A stretch of DNA of 64,000 bases from Laburnicola sp. R22_1 (taxonomy: Eukaryota; Ascomycota; Dothideomycetes; Pleosporales; Didymosphaeriaceae), in assembly GCA_014281115.1 (NCBI GenBank), contig JACONQ010000003.1, forward strand, positions 3,286,001 through 3,350,000. The letters are read 5' to 3'. Under the pieces are notes generated by a model. The model had not been told where the DNA came from. It did not search any database and saw only the letters and a list, made by a program, of their open reading frames with translations. Position 1 is the first letter of the stretch. Every line of letters starts with the position of its first letter. The translations under genes and the position numbers were made by a program. Of the stretch, positions 34,257 through 43,309 are shown piece by piece.

Positions 34257-34751
34257 CAGAGCGGTTGCTTCAGTCTGGGTTCCGAGTTTTATAATGCGAC
34301 GGGAGCTGAAAAACTGTTAAGCCACAATGTGACAAGGGAGTTCAGCTGACAGGGATGAAGGCGTGGAATTAGCGAAAAACCAAAGCGGCGCCCGCGTCGA
34401 CACGCACCAAAAGAAAAGGAAATCTCACGTGACCTATTTCAACGTATCGAGAGTGTAAGAGAGACAGAACAAATCTCTCACCATCCCTCCTTGATTTGAG
34501 ACATTGACTTATGATACTACAGTGCGCGTTCCCAAATTATTAGAAACGGTAGATGTGAATACGCTGCTAAAAGGGTGTTATCTAGATTAAATGGGTCTAA
34601 CCGTATATGCACTAGCTTGCCTAATAAGCACCTCGGTGAGCAGGGGAGAAGACTATAGAAGCGTACTTGGGGCGGAAGCCGATTTTGCTAGTGACTATAC
34701 TAACATGGCTGCCAATCAGAACGTGAGAGTTAGCGAAGCCACAAGCTAACA
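34257..34751. other. Upstream region of the unknown membrane-anchored gene
   Basis: This is the presumed promoter side of the reverse-strand gene. It ends at the 8-bp target duplication AGCTAACA (34744-34751) of the hAT-like element. I see no gene. Confidence 0.4.
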
Positions 34752-35715
34752 CATCAGGAAAGTTTTTCTGCTCAACTATGCGAATCGTGCGCAGACGTGC
34801 GCAGACTTGCGCATTTGTGCGCATTTTTGCACAAGCAATTTACTAGCACAAAAATGCTTAGAGATGCACAGACATGCGCAGACTTGCGCAGATGTGCACA
34901 AATAGTCTAAATAAGTAATTTTTTAAAGCTTTATAACTTGTTTACTAGTAAAGCTATAATTTTAATTTTTTTAATAGATTTATAGAGAAAATACTAGTCT
35001 TTAATTATTTAATTTAAAAATACTATTTTTATTACGTAATTAGTTAGTAATTAATAAACAACTCTTTATTTTCCTAGTTATTATATATATTACGTAATAT
35101 TATTATATAAAAATATAGTACTAATAAATTATTATATAAATTTTAAAAAAGTTATAATAATAATAAAGTAGTTAAAAAGTTATTAAAGTTTAAACTTTTT
35201 AAAATAGTGTTCTTTGCCAAGCCACTAATTTTCGCCTAATCTAATTCTTTTAAATAATTATAAAACTATATTTTTTCTATTTTTAAATCTATAAAATCTA
35301 GAACTTAGGGTTAGATAGAAGTTCTATATAGTACGCTAGTAATTAGTACTATTATATTAACTAGTAATTACTATCTAGTAAGAGACTTTAACTTTATACT
35401 TTAAAAAATCTTTTTTTAAAAGCTTACTAAGTAGCTTACTAAGTAGCTTACTAAGCTCTTTTTAAATTCTAGCCAATTAAAGAGCTTTATTTGCTTATTA
35501 ATCAGCATTTTATAGGTAGCATAGGCACCTAGGGTACCCTAGCTGCCCTAGCTGCTCTAGGTGCACTGGCGGCATAGGTGCGCATGCGCACACTAAGAAA
35601 AAAGTAGTATCGCTGGTGCGCTCTGAGCGCATTTGGTGCGCAGGCGTGCGCAGGCGTGCTCAGAGCCGCTCAGGTGCCCTAGGTGCTCATGCTCGCTCAA
35701 AACTTTTCCTGATGC
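34752..35715. mobile_element. hAT-like non-autonomous element, copy B (uninterrupted)
   Basis: The 964-bp element begins CATCAGGAAAG and ends CTTTTCCTGATGC. It is flanked by the 8-bp direct repeat AGCTAACA (34744-34751 and 35716-35723). Short TIRs with an 8-bp duplication point to the hAT superfamily. Both subterminal regions are dense in TGCGCA/GTGCGC motifs (34795-34900 and 35575-35690), resembling transposase-binding subterminal repeats of hAT elements. It has no coding capacity. Compared with copy A it has far fewer RIP changes and preserves the empty pogo site (…aaatactagt… near 34991). Confidence 0.88.
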
Positions 35716-36170
35716 AGCTAACAAGCTTAGCAGCACTAACATAAGTAATTTATATTACGTTACAGCATAGTGTAGACTTAATCTAACTAGATATAGAAGG
35801 TGCTTAAATAGAAGTACTAATTAGGGTAGTAAAACTATATAAATCCTTGCGCTATACTAGCTATAAGGCTAATGTTAGCTTAACTTTATTAGAACTAGTT
35901 TCTAAGAGTTAGAAATAATCTTTAGCATAGAATTTAGCTAAGTAAAAGCCTTATTATAGATGTATATAGCAAGGACTAGTTTAGCTATAAAAGAAAGGCT
36001 TATTGCGCCTAAGGTTAAAAAGTGTTAATATAATTATAATTTTCTAAATTAAATAGAGTTTAGAGTATTATAAGACAATATTCTAGTATAGGTACTACAA
36101 CTATTAGTGTTTTAGGAAAGACTATCGTCTCCTAAAGTTGAAGTACCTATGCTTTGTCCCATAACACCGT
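35716..36170. mobile_element. AT-rich unclassified repeat relic
   Basis: This AT-rich stretch ends abruptly at about 36170. Composition matches RIP-mutated transposon sequence but I can find no terminal repeat or protein motif. Confidence 0.4.
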
Positions 36171-37160
36171 ACGTCCCGCGACCCTAGGATTGACCTTACA
36201 TTATGAAAAATGGGTGCCCCAGTATATATCAGTGAAATCTGTGCTATACGATGGCGAAAAATGCCTGCTGTACAGAGTCAAGTATCGTGCGTAGCTGCAG
36301 AGTAACTGAAGTTTGTCGCACAGGATCAGGTCTTGCTAGTCGAAGTCGCAATCAAAACTAGCTTCCCTCTTTCAAGCTGATACACTTCCTAGCTGTGATT
36401 CATTCAAGTCCGTATTCGGTCATCCAGCAGCGTTGCGATGCCGTGTATTGGCCTCTCTCGCTCTATTCAATCATGCGGCCATATTATCTCCAAAATTCGA
36501 CTAAAAGCCGACTGCTTTCTAGGACTGCCGTTTGAACTCCATCAGTCCGGAGAATAGCGCGGCTGTGCTGGTACGTGACTATAAAAGGCCCAACTAAATA
36601 AGGCAAACAGGTTCCCAGTCATGGTCAGCGGCATCAATCCCGAAGCCATTCTAGGAGTAAATGGCATGATTAATGTAACACTCTCCTAGCAGCTTGAACG
36701 ACCGGCAATCCCCCGTCGGAGATATTTCTCGCAAAACAAAAGGTACCTCTACGCCGTTGATGAGGCAGACTTTGTCTCCATCGCGGACCCGATCCGAGCG
36801 AAAAATTCATGAACCAAGGGTAGTAGGCACGCGTTTCCGTCCGATGAAAAACCTCATAAATTAGCGAAACCCATACAAGCGGCTCCCTGGGTCGTATTCT
36901 GTTCTGATGTAGTCCGAAAGGAACCCCTCGGGAGCCGATAAGCTGTCATCCATAGCAACCGTAAATTGGACGTGATTCAGCACATATATTCCAATCCTAA
37001 GCGCAGGACTTGCATGCTCATGTATGTTGGTACAGGAATAGACCAACAGGGATGCTCTTAACGTGGAGCGAAGATAACCAAACAGATGAAGTTCTCGAAG
37101 AGAGTCTGTTTTCAGCTGCCATAATGGCGTGGAGCGAAATTAACCCAAGGAAGTAAGTTC
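36171..37160. other. GC-balanced stretch without supported gene
   Basis: Possible downstream remains of the HET pseudogene lie on the reverse strand (for example the frame at 36861-37046), but they carry no recognisable motif. Near 37065-37160 the motif cgtggagcgaa…taaccaa is repeated imperfectly, about 65 bp apart. Confidence 0.35.
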
Positions 37161-37946
37161 CTAAGGAGAGTCTAGTTGCAGCAGCCATGGCGGAGGTAAC
37201 AAATCCAGGTCTTGGACTTGCTCTTCCTCGTCACTAGCGAGAGATTCGCGATGAAGTGCTCTGCTGATGGCGTTATAGTCTTCATCCATCTTAGCAAATG
37301 TCCTTGCAGTCATCTTTTCAAACCCCGTTTCTCTCCCCAAGAAACAGAGAATGTCAAGATTTTTGCACGCGGCTACAACATTTAGAAAGCAGTCGACGTA
37401 GAGCTCCTGTATCAATTTTTTATAGTCAGGAACAAGAGTGTGAGACACCTTGGAATTCAGAAGTCCCAAAAGCGCGTAAATCTTGTCCCTTGGGTCTGAT
37501 AATTTGCAGCTTCGCGCAGTGTATATTAAGGATGCAAAATCAGTAAGAGGCCTTAGGTTGTTTCCAGGGAATAGGAGCACTGGTGGTACTTTCCCGTCCA
37601 TGTCTCTGGGTTTAAGATGTCGGATATCTAATTGAGCGGCAGTGAATCGATCCCAGCTTAGCGTCGCCGAGCCCAACACAAGCATAGCCTCTCTTGCAAC
37701 AGCCACTTCTTAGAGGATCCACACTCTTGTCCACCATGGTCTTGAAAGGAATTCCGAGAGAACGGACTGTTTGTGGGGAAGACAATGTTTCGTGCAACCA
37801 GACCCGTCGTTCCATGGTAGAGGGCAAGTAGGGTCTTCGAGGCAGTCGAAGAGTCTTTCAGGGTATGCATGCACAGCCCAGTCAGCTACAAATGAAGGGA
37901 CGCACGACAAGGCTAGGAGGTCTGCAACAAGGTAAATAAGACGCAT
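37161..37946 (-). pseudogene. HET-domain (heterokaryon incompatibility) pseudogene
   Basis: The reverse-strand frame contains the hallmark HET block SRPWWTRVWIL. At the next codon, where HET proteins have Gln followed by Glu, there is a TAA stop at 37710-37712. The same frame then continues without interruption as EVAVAREAMLVLG and, further on, ARSCKLSDPRDKIYALLGLL, another HET signature (DPRDKIYALLGL), to a stop at 37161. CAA to TAA is a single C-to-T change. The start of the HET domain (the CINQ-type block) is missing upstream of 37946, so the copy is also 5'-truncated. Intact HET proteins trigger cell death on fusion of incompatible hyphae; this copy should be inactive. Confidence 0.78.
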
Positions 37947-38628
37947 GGTACACCGAGATCGACTATCTCAACCGCATGAGGGGCCCATTTTCCCGTGCTA
38001 ACGAACAGTCCCCAGTCAAACCTATCTTACTACTTTACCTTGTTTTAATGCGTTTTTCTAGCACCCCTATAGCTTTCCCTTACATACAGCGTTTTACTAT
38101 GTACTAAACGGTTGCGATAATCTTACTCCTGATACGGTACGCTCTATTAGTGGAAGACACTGGTAGCAGGTGTTGTGGGCATTTGTACTCTACTCTGAAA
38201 GTTAGTGAAGTTGACGTTACGTACGTGCGGGGGCGCAGGGGACCTCGGGATTCAGGCAGCACGTGACCTACGGCCAAAACGTGTTGGAAGACATCCTAAT
38301 CGAATGTTTGTTTAAATTGTTAAAAGCTGTGAACTGTTTCTTCGTTAACGAAGAATTCGTAGGTCACTTCACGTGATGATAAAGCTGACAGTTTCTTCGC
38401 AAAGAAATTTTCTATGATTGGCTGAACCGACTGCCGAAGCCGAATGCCATAATGCTTGGTAAGGATTGTCAAAGCAAACTTGCTGCCAAGCTCTGCATCT
38501 ATCGCCGCTTTCTAAGGCCTTACACAAGCTCCCGTCATGGCAGCAAGCTATTTGAGCAGTTCTAGTTCATGTTTCGAAGCTTCTCGATTCCATCCTCGGT
38601 CCAAGTATAAGTAGACCCCGCACGATCG
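37947..38628. other. Intergenic region and promoter of the pirin gene
   Basis: The AT/GC mix is normal. It contains CACGTG sites at about 38262 and 38371 and a perfect 18-bp palindrome at 38338-38355, described separately. A pyrimidine-rich stretch lies shortly before the ATG. No gene is seen. Confidence 0.4.
38338..38355. promoter_or_regulatory. Perfect 18-bp palindrome upstream of pirin
   Basis: The sequence TTCTTCGTTAACGAAGAA equals its own reverse complement and lies about 275 bp before the pirin ATG. TTC and GAA blocks resemble a heat-shock-factor or other dimer site, though spacing is not the canonical nTTCnnGAAn. A CACGTG follows 15 bp later, and a similar imperfect palindrome (tttcttcgcaaagaaa) lies near 38391. 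Confidence 0.45.
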
Positions 38629-39732
38629 ATGAAGACGTTCTTCTCCATCCTTTTTGCCATCGCAGCAGCTGCCATCGCGATCTATAACAACGAGTATATG
38701 CTATCGCGCTTTACCCAGATATCGAAACACATCAGACCAGCTCTGAACACCACACGAACAATGTCGACCAACGGCTCAACGAACTTTAGGGGGCTGCCCG
38801 TCATCCCCGACGAGCCCCTCACCACGACTGCGCCGCGCAAGATCCAGAAGTCTTTCCTCGCTATCGAACAGTCTGAGGGCGCGGGCGCACGAGTGCGGAG
38901 GTCCATTGGCACGCCTCAACTCCGCAACTTCTCGCCCTTCCTCATGCTCGACCACTTCGCCATCCCACCGGGCGCTGGCTTCCCCGACCACCCCCACCGA
39001 GGTCAAGAGACCATCACATATCTCCTCTCCGGCGCCGTCGACCACGAAGACTTCGCCGGCCACGCAGGCACCATCGAAGCGGGCGATCTGCAGTTCATGA
39101 CTGCTGGACGGGGCATCGTACACGCTGAGATGCCCCGACAGAACGAAGACGGCTCGCCGAACGTCGGCATGCAGCTCTGGGTGGACCTCCCCAAGGAGCT
39201 GAAGTCATGCGAACCGCGCTACCGCGATCTGAGAGCGAAGGAAATACCCGAGGCGACTGCCGAGGACGGCAAGGTCAAAGTCAAGGTCATCAGCGGACGC
39301 GCATACGGGACCGACTCGCTCAAGGAGTTGGCATATACCCCTGTTTGGCTGCTCGACTTCACGGTGCAGCCAGGCGGTCATGTTAAGCAGGCGCTGCCCA
39401 AGGGCTGGAATGCGTTTGCCTACACGCTCAACGGCACGACCATCTTCTCATCGGAGGGCGTGTCGCGACCGATCCCCCAATACCACAATGTCGTTTTCGA
39501 CAAGCAGGGCGACAGCATCGAAGCGACCGTCGAAGAGGGCTCTGAGTCCGAATCGCGCTTCATTCTCGTTGCGGGCTTGCCTTTGGACCAGCCTGTGGTC
39601 CAGTATGGACCGTTCGTCGTGACAAGCCGCGATGAGGTCATGCAAGCTATGAAGGACTACCAGACATACTCGAATGGGTTTGAGAGGGCGAATAATTGGG
39701 AGTCGGAGATTGGGAAGAACATGGTTCACTAG
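38629..39732 (+). CDS. Pirin-like cupin protein
   Basis: A single-exon 367-residue protein. The pirin bicupin fold starts at about residue 60 (RKIQKSFLAIEQSEGAGARV). The N-cupin metal site is complete: FPDHPHRGQET gives the two His, and GRGIVHAEMP gives the third His and the Glu. The C-terminal cupin follows (LLDFTVQPGG…GWNAFAYTLNG), ending at WESEIGKNMVH. Pirins are iron-binding nuclear or cytoplasmic proteins, in some species quercetinase-like or transcription cofactors. Family members are usually about 290-320 residues. The extra N-terminus (MKTFFSILFAIAAAAIAIYN) is a hydrophobic segment that would anchor or target the protein. ATG 38761 (MSTNGSTNFRG) would give the conventional form. Both starts are in frame with no intron. 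Confidence 0.93.
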   Translation: MKTFFSILFAIAAAAIAIYNNEYMLSRFTQISKHIRPALNTTRTMSTNGSTNFRGLPVIPDEPLTTTAPRKIQKSFLAIEQSEGAGARVRRSIGTPQLRNFSPFLMLDHFAIPPGAGFPDHPHRGQETITYLLSGAVDHEDFAGHAGTIEAGDLQFMTAGRGIVHAEMPRQNEDGSPNVGMQLWVDLPKELKSCEPRYRDLRAKEIPEATAEDGKVKVKVISGRAYGTDSLKELAYTPVWLLDFTVQPGGHVKQALPKGWNAFAYTLNGTTIFSSEGVSRPIPQYHNVVFDKQGDSIEATVEEGSESESRFILVAGLPLDQPVVQYGPFVVTSRDEVMQAMKDYQTYSNGFERANNWESEIGKNMVH

Positions 39733-41028
39733 ATTGACGATGACACCGCAATTTATTCTGTAAATTAGTTTTAGATACCTTCGCTGACTATATGCAGCTG
39801 TCTTTTTCCATGAACAACTTCTATCATTGCACTGTTTCCAAGTCTTGAATGTTATGGTCTGAAGAACAACTGCGTGCCTATGCGCGACATCTTTTTTGCT
39901 CTCAATTATATACGCGATATCTCTTTTGCTCTCAATTAACTATAAGGCTAACTTATCCTCTACGAAAAGTTACCTAAGAATGTATTCGTTTTTGTTGTGA
40001 CTCACTGTGAGGCTTCATTTTAGATCATCCTCCCGTTAAACTAGGGACTCGTTCATGGGCACGGCAATAAGCAATTGTGAGCATGATAATAAGGTACGTT
40101 TTTCAACTTTCAAAATCACTACGATTTGTGGAGACGAAATAACAGTAGAAGATGTTTTATCTTCAAATAGTACTGCATTTCCTCGCGGCGTTATACCACG
40201 TACCGAATTGCGCGATGTTGTGTTATTGAAAATCGTCAGATGGTAGCTTTACCTATCGCTCAAACACACTTAACAAAGCAATTATAAGTCCTATAGCTAT
40301 ACCCTTATATCTACAACGCCGCTTATAAAAGCCCAGGAGAAATTTTTATACATGCAGATGCATCCTCTTTACAGAAGCAACCCAAAGACGGGAAGCACTG
40401 TGTACGACCGGTTGACTACGCGAGCTACCAAACTCGATTTGATGACGAATTTTGATAGCATGGGGGATGATGATGGAAACGACGTGAAATGTCCATTTTC
40501 CAGTGTGACCACAATTGAGCCCAAGGAGGTCAAAAAAGGCTGAAGCGGGAGTATGTGTGTCGGATATGGCATGCGCAGACCTTGGGATGAATCAAGTGTG
40601 ACAACCAACATGTTTGTCGGTGAGGGGGGTTAGGATGAATCAATTGTTGCAACCGACACGATTTTGTCATCAGGAGGTGACATTACAAGTATTCAGCCGA
40701 TCACGCAAGGACCCGTTGTCCCCACGATCACCACAATTACCACGGTCACCAAGCGCAAGGAAGGAGCCACATTCATCCCCGCCTTCTATAGTGTGCACGG
40801 ACGAGGAGTGCGCGAGCGAAAAAGTGAACATTATCGATTCACGAAACCCTCCTCACATCTCCGCTCCAGATCCGCCAACAGAGCAACATATTAAACAGCA
40901 AATCCAACACTATAGAAACCGCTATATTATAAAACCTCAACAAGCCCCTTCAACGACACTCTTTCTACTAAAAGGAATAAAACCCCACAACTAAGCACAC
41001 AACATTCCCCCGCATACGCACAACAAAA
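39733..41028. other. Intergenic, with a short tandem duplication
   Basis: At about 39881-39940 a roughly 30-bp unit (gcgacatcttttttgctctc, then aattat) is duplicated in tandem with a few changes. Small open frames at 40055-40246, 40352-40543 and 40614-40994 lack motifs and coding-like composition. No gene is supported. Confidence 0.4.
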
Positions 41029-41481
41029 ATGCTCTCTCCCACGCCCCCACCCTCCCTAACAATCCACTTCCTCTCCTACCGCCACATGGCCCTCTGCACC
41101 GCCCTCCAAGCCTCCCCCCACGGCTCAAGCATCTACATCCTCCCCCTAACCCTGTCCTCTGGCCAAATCAACTACGAGCTCCATATGCCGTGTTTCGCGC
41201 TCTACGACCGCTACAGCAACCCCACTATCACGACTACAAAAGTTACGAAGGAGCAGTGGAATACGTTTTATAGGTGGGTGCGCGAGGACCGCGTGGTTAA
41301 AGTTATTTTGAGTCCGGATGGGGTGACGGATTTTTTGGGGGAGGTTACGGTTGAGGGGGGGAGATTAGATGGGGAGAGCGAGGGCGCGGTGGGGGTGAGG
41401 TTTTATTGGAGTGAGGGGGCGGATGGGGGGTTTGTGAGGGGCATTCGGAGGGGGTTGGCTTGGGTGAGGGAGAGGATGTAG
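41029..41481 (+). CDS. Small unknown protein, 150 residues
   Basis: The frame is intact from MLSPTPPPSLTIHFLSYRHM to VRERM. No signal peptide or membrane helix is clear and I do not recognise a domain. Acidic and aromatic residues alternate in the second half (GVRFYWSEGADGGFVRG). Wobble use changes sharply along the gene: C dominates to about 41215 and G after about 41260, a pattern shared with other genes here. Long C-rich and G-rich halves can produce chance open frames, so it may not be real. Confidence 0.45.
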   Translation: MLSPTPPPSLTIHFLSYRHMALCTALQASPHGSSIYILPLTLSSGQINYELHMPCFALYDRYSNPTITTTKVTKEQWNTFYRWVREDRVVKVILSPDGVTDFLGEVTVEGGRLDGESEGAVGVRFYWSEGADGGFVRGIRRGLAWVRERM

Positions 41482-42199
41482 ATATGGCGGAGGTGCCTTG
41501 CCGTAGGGTGGCAGTTGGAAACTTCTAAATATATCGGTTAGTTGTAACTTGCGCGGCATCTTTTGGATACTGGGTATCAAGCAGAGAAAGATTCTTGGCT
41601 GTAGGTGGAAGTTCTGACCGTGGTGTTCGCCGCAGGGTCACGATTGAGTCATAACGTGCTAATAACACCTCCAGGGCTTGGTCGGTCACACAACCTAGCT
41701 GCGTGTGACTCAACCCGGAATATGCCGGTGATACCACATCGCACCCCGCATTTGCGCTGTGACTCTACACTCACTCGCGCATTCAGGATGCCATGCCAGC
41801 TAGGAGTGCCCTCAACCAGCGGCGCCGAAGCTCACACTGCGATGCCTAAGAAGCTATGAAGAGAAACAAGATTGTCAACAGATCAGTGCAGGTATGAACC
41901 GTGAGGTGGCGGACGGCTTTTCTAGGGTCAGAACAGGTTACATATAGATTTGGAGAGTCACTGATGAGGACACAGTGAGAGAACCACGCGGTGGAACATC
42001 TTCAAACGCGAAAACATTACACGATCGAAGAAAAACCCCAACGCGCTCCAACGCCTCTGGTTTCCCCAAAAAATCCGAGTGAGTCAAAGTAAACCCCAAG
42101 CACAACCTTCAAACTCCGCCGCAAACCCAGCATCATAAGGGAAAGCAACAACTCCTTACGCCGACCCAAACCAAAGCCCTTACAATCTATCCCACCCCC
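41482..42199. other. Intergenic between two small genes
   Basis: No convincing frame or repeat. The last 150 bp are C-rich on the forward strand and lie just beyond the stop of the reverse-strand gene. Confidence 0.35.
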
Positions 42200-42790
42200 C
42201 TACATCTGAAGACTAATTTCACCATTCCCATCAGTCCCCACCCCCGGCCAAGTCAACTGATACACCACATGCACCACCACATCGACCTCCTTGCCCGAAA
42301 CGTCGCGCAATCTTTCCAAGTCGGTCAACCCTTCCAACCAACCAGCCGACCCATAACCCTCCTGCACCTCCGGGACTCCTTTCTTTTCACAGAGACGCAC
42401 AAGAGCCACCCTCATCAGCCTCATCATTTCCGTCGCCGCCGGGTCCTTTGGGTTACCAAAGGTGATAGATACTCGGTGCGGCACCCCCACCGCAACGCAA
42501 AGATAAATTCTCGCCACCATTTCATCCCCGACGGACGCTTCACCTACGCGCTGCAACTTGGCGTTATCCAATGTAACAAGGCCTCGTTGTGGGAGGGTGT
42601 CGATGATGCACTCGTAGGCTGAGCGGAATCCTTTGGCGCGGTTTAGGTTTGATGGACCCATGGTGGAGGAAGGCTGTATCTCGAATGGACAGCAGGGGAG
42701 GTTGGAGTGAACAAGCAGGACACGTTGAAGGAACGCCAGAACCGATATTCGAAATTGAAAGAGTGGTGTGGTGTAGAGGAAACGAAGCAA
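42200..42790 (-). CDS. Small unknown protein, 153-196 residues
   Basis: The frame runs from ATG 42790, but the likelier start is ATG 42661 (MGPSNLNRAKGFRSAYECII), giving 153 residues and avoiding a low-quality leader. The core shows alternating hydrophobic strands (VARIYLCVAVGVPHRVSITF) followed by a helix (ATEMMRLMRVALVRLCEKK) and ends VVHVVYQLTWPGVG. It looks like a compact alpha/beta fold, but I do not recognise the family. No membrane segment. Confidence 0.5.
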   Translation of the reverse strand: MLRFLYTTPLFQFRISVLAFLQRVLLVHSNLPCCPFEIQPSSTMGPSNLNRAKGFRSAYECIIDTLPQRGLVTLDNAKLQRVGEASVGDEMVARIYLCVAVGVPHRVSITFGNPKDPAATEMMRLMRVALVRLCEKKGVPEVQEGYGSAGWLEGLTDLERLRDVSGKEVDVVVHVVYQLTWPGVGTDGNGEISLQM

Positions 42791-43309
42791 GAATGCTCCA
42801 GAGACCCCGATTTATACTCGTCTTCGACACTGAGGAGTCACCTATAGGTTACCCGCAGACACAGTGAGATATGGGCAAAACATCCAGCATCTCGCGACCG
42901 CTTCGAAGGGGCCGCCACTGATCCCTCATCCATACTGCTCTCACCTTTCCTCCTTTCTCTACTACCCACCCCAACCCAATCCAACCAATCCCACCGACCC
43001 ATCAAGACCGCACCTCATCAGATAATCAGGTAACACGCCAGACAAAAAGCAATGAGCGGACAAAACTTGAATATAAACTCAGCTCAGCTCAACTTATCAT
43101 CTACAAGAAAAGTCAGAAGAGGTATACAACACCACCCAACGAAATGACTCAACCAAGAAAGCGCAACAATATATACCACCCACCCTTCATTTTTCCCACC
43201 CTCCCTTCCCAACCATCCCAGCCCACCAACCCATGAACAAACATAAACATTAAGCATAATATCATAACCCACCCCACTTTCCCCCTCCCCCTCCCCCTCC
43301 CTCACCCCC
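42791..43309. other. Intergenic, C-rich
   Basis: This is the spacer between the small gene's promoter and the 3' end of the PhoD-like gene. C-rich, T-poor tracts (43180-43310) continue into the coding end of that gene. No gene is supported. Confidence 0.35.

Noticed and set aside
40055..40543. Two 63-codon forward frames downstream of pirin
   Set aside because: No motif, unremarkable length and AT-rich composition. They are not distinguishable from chance.
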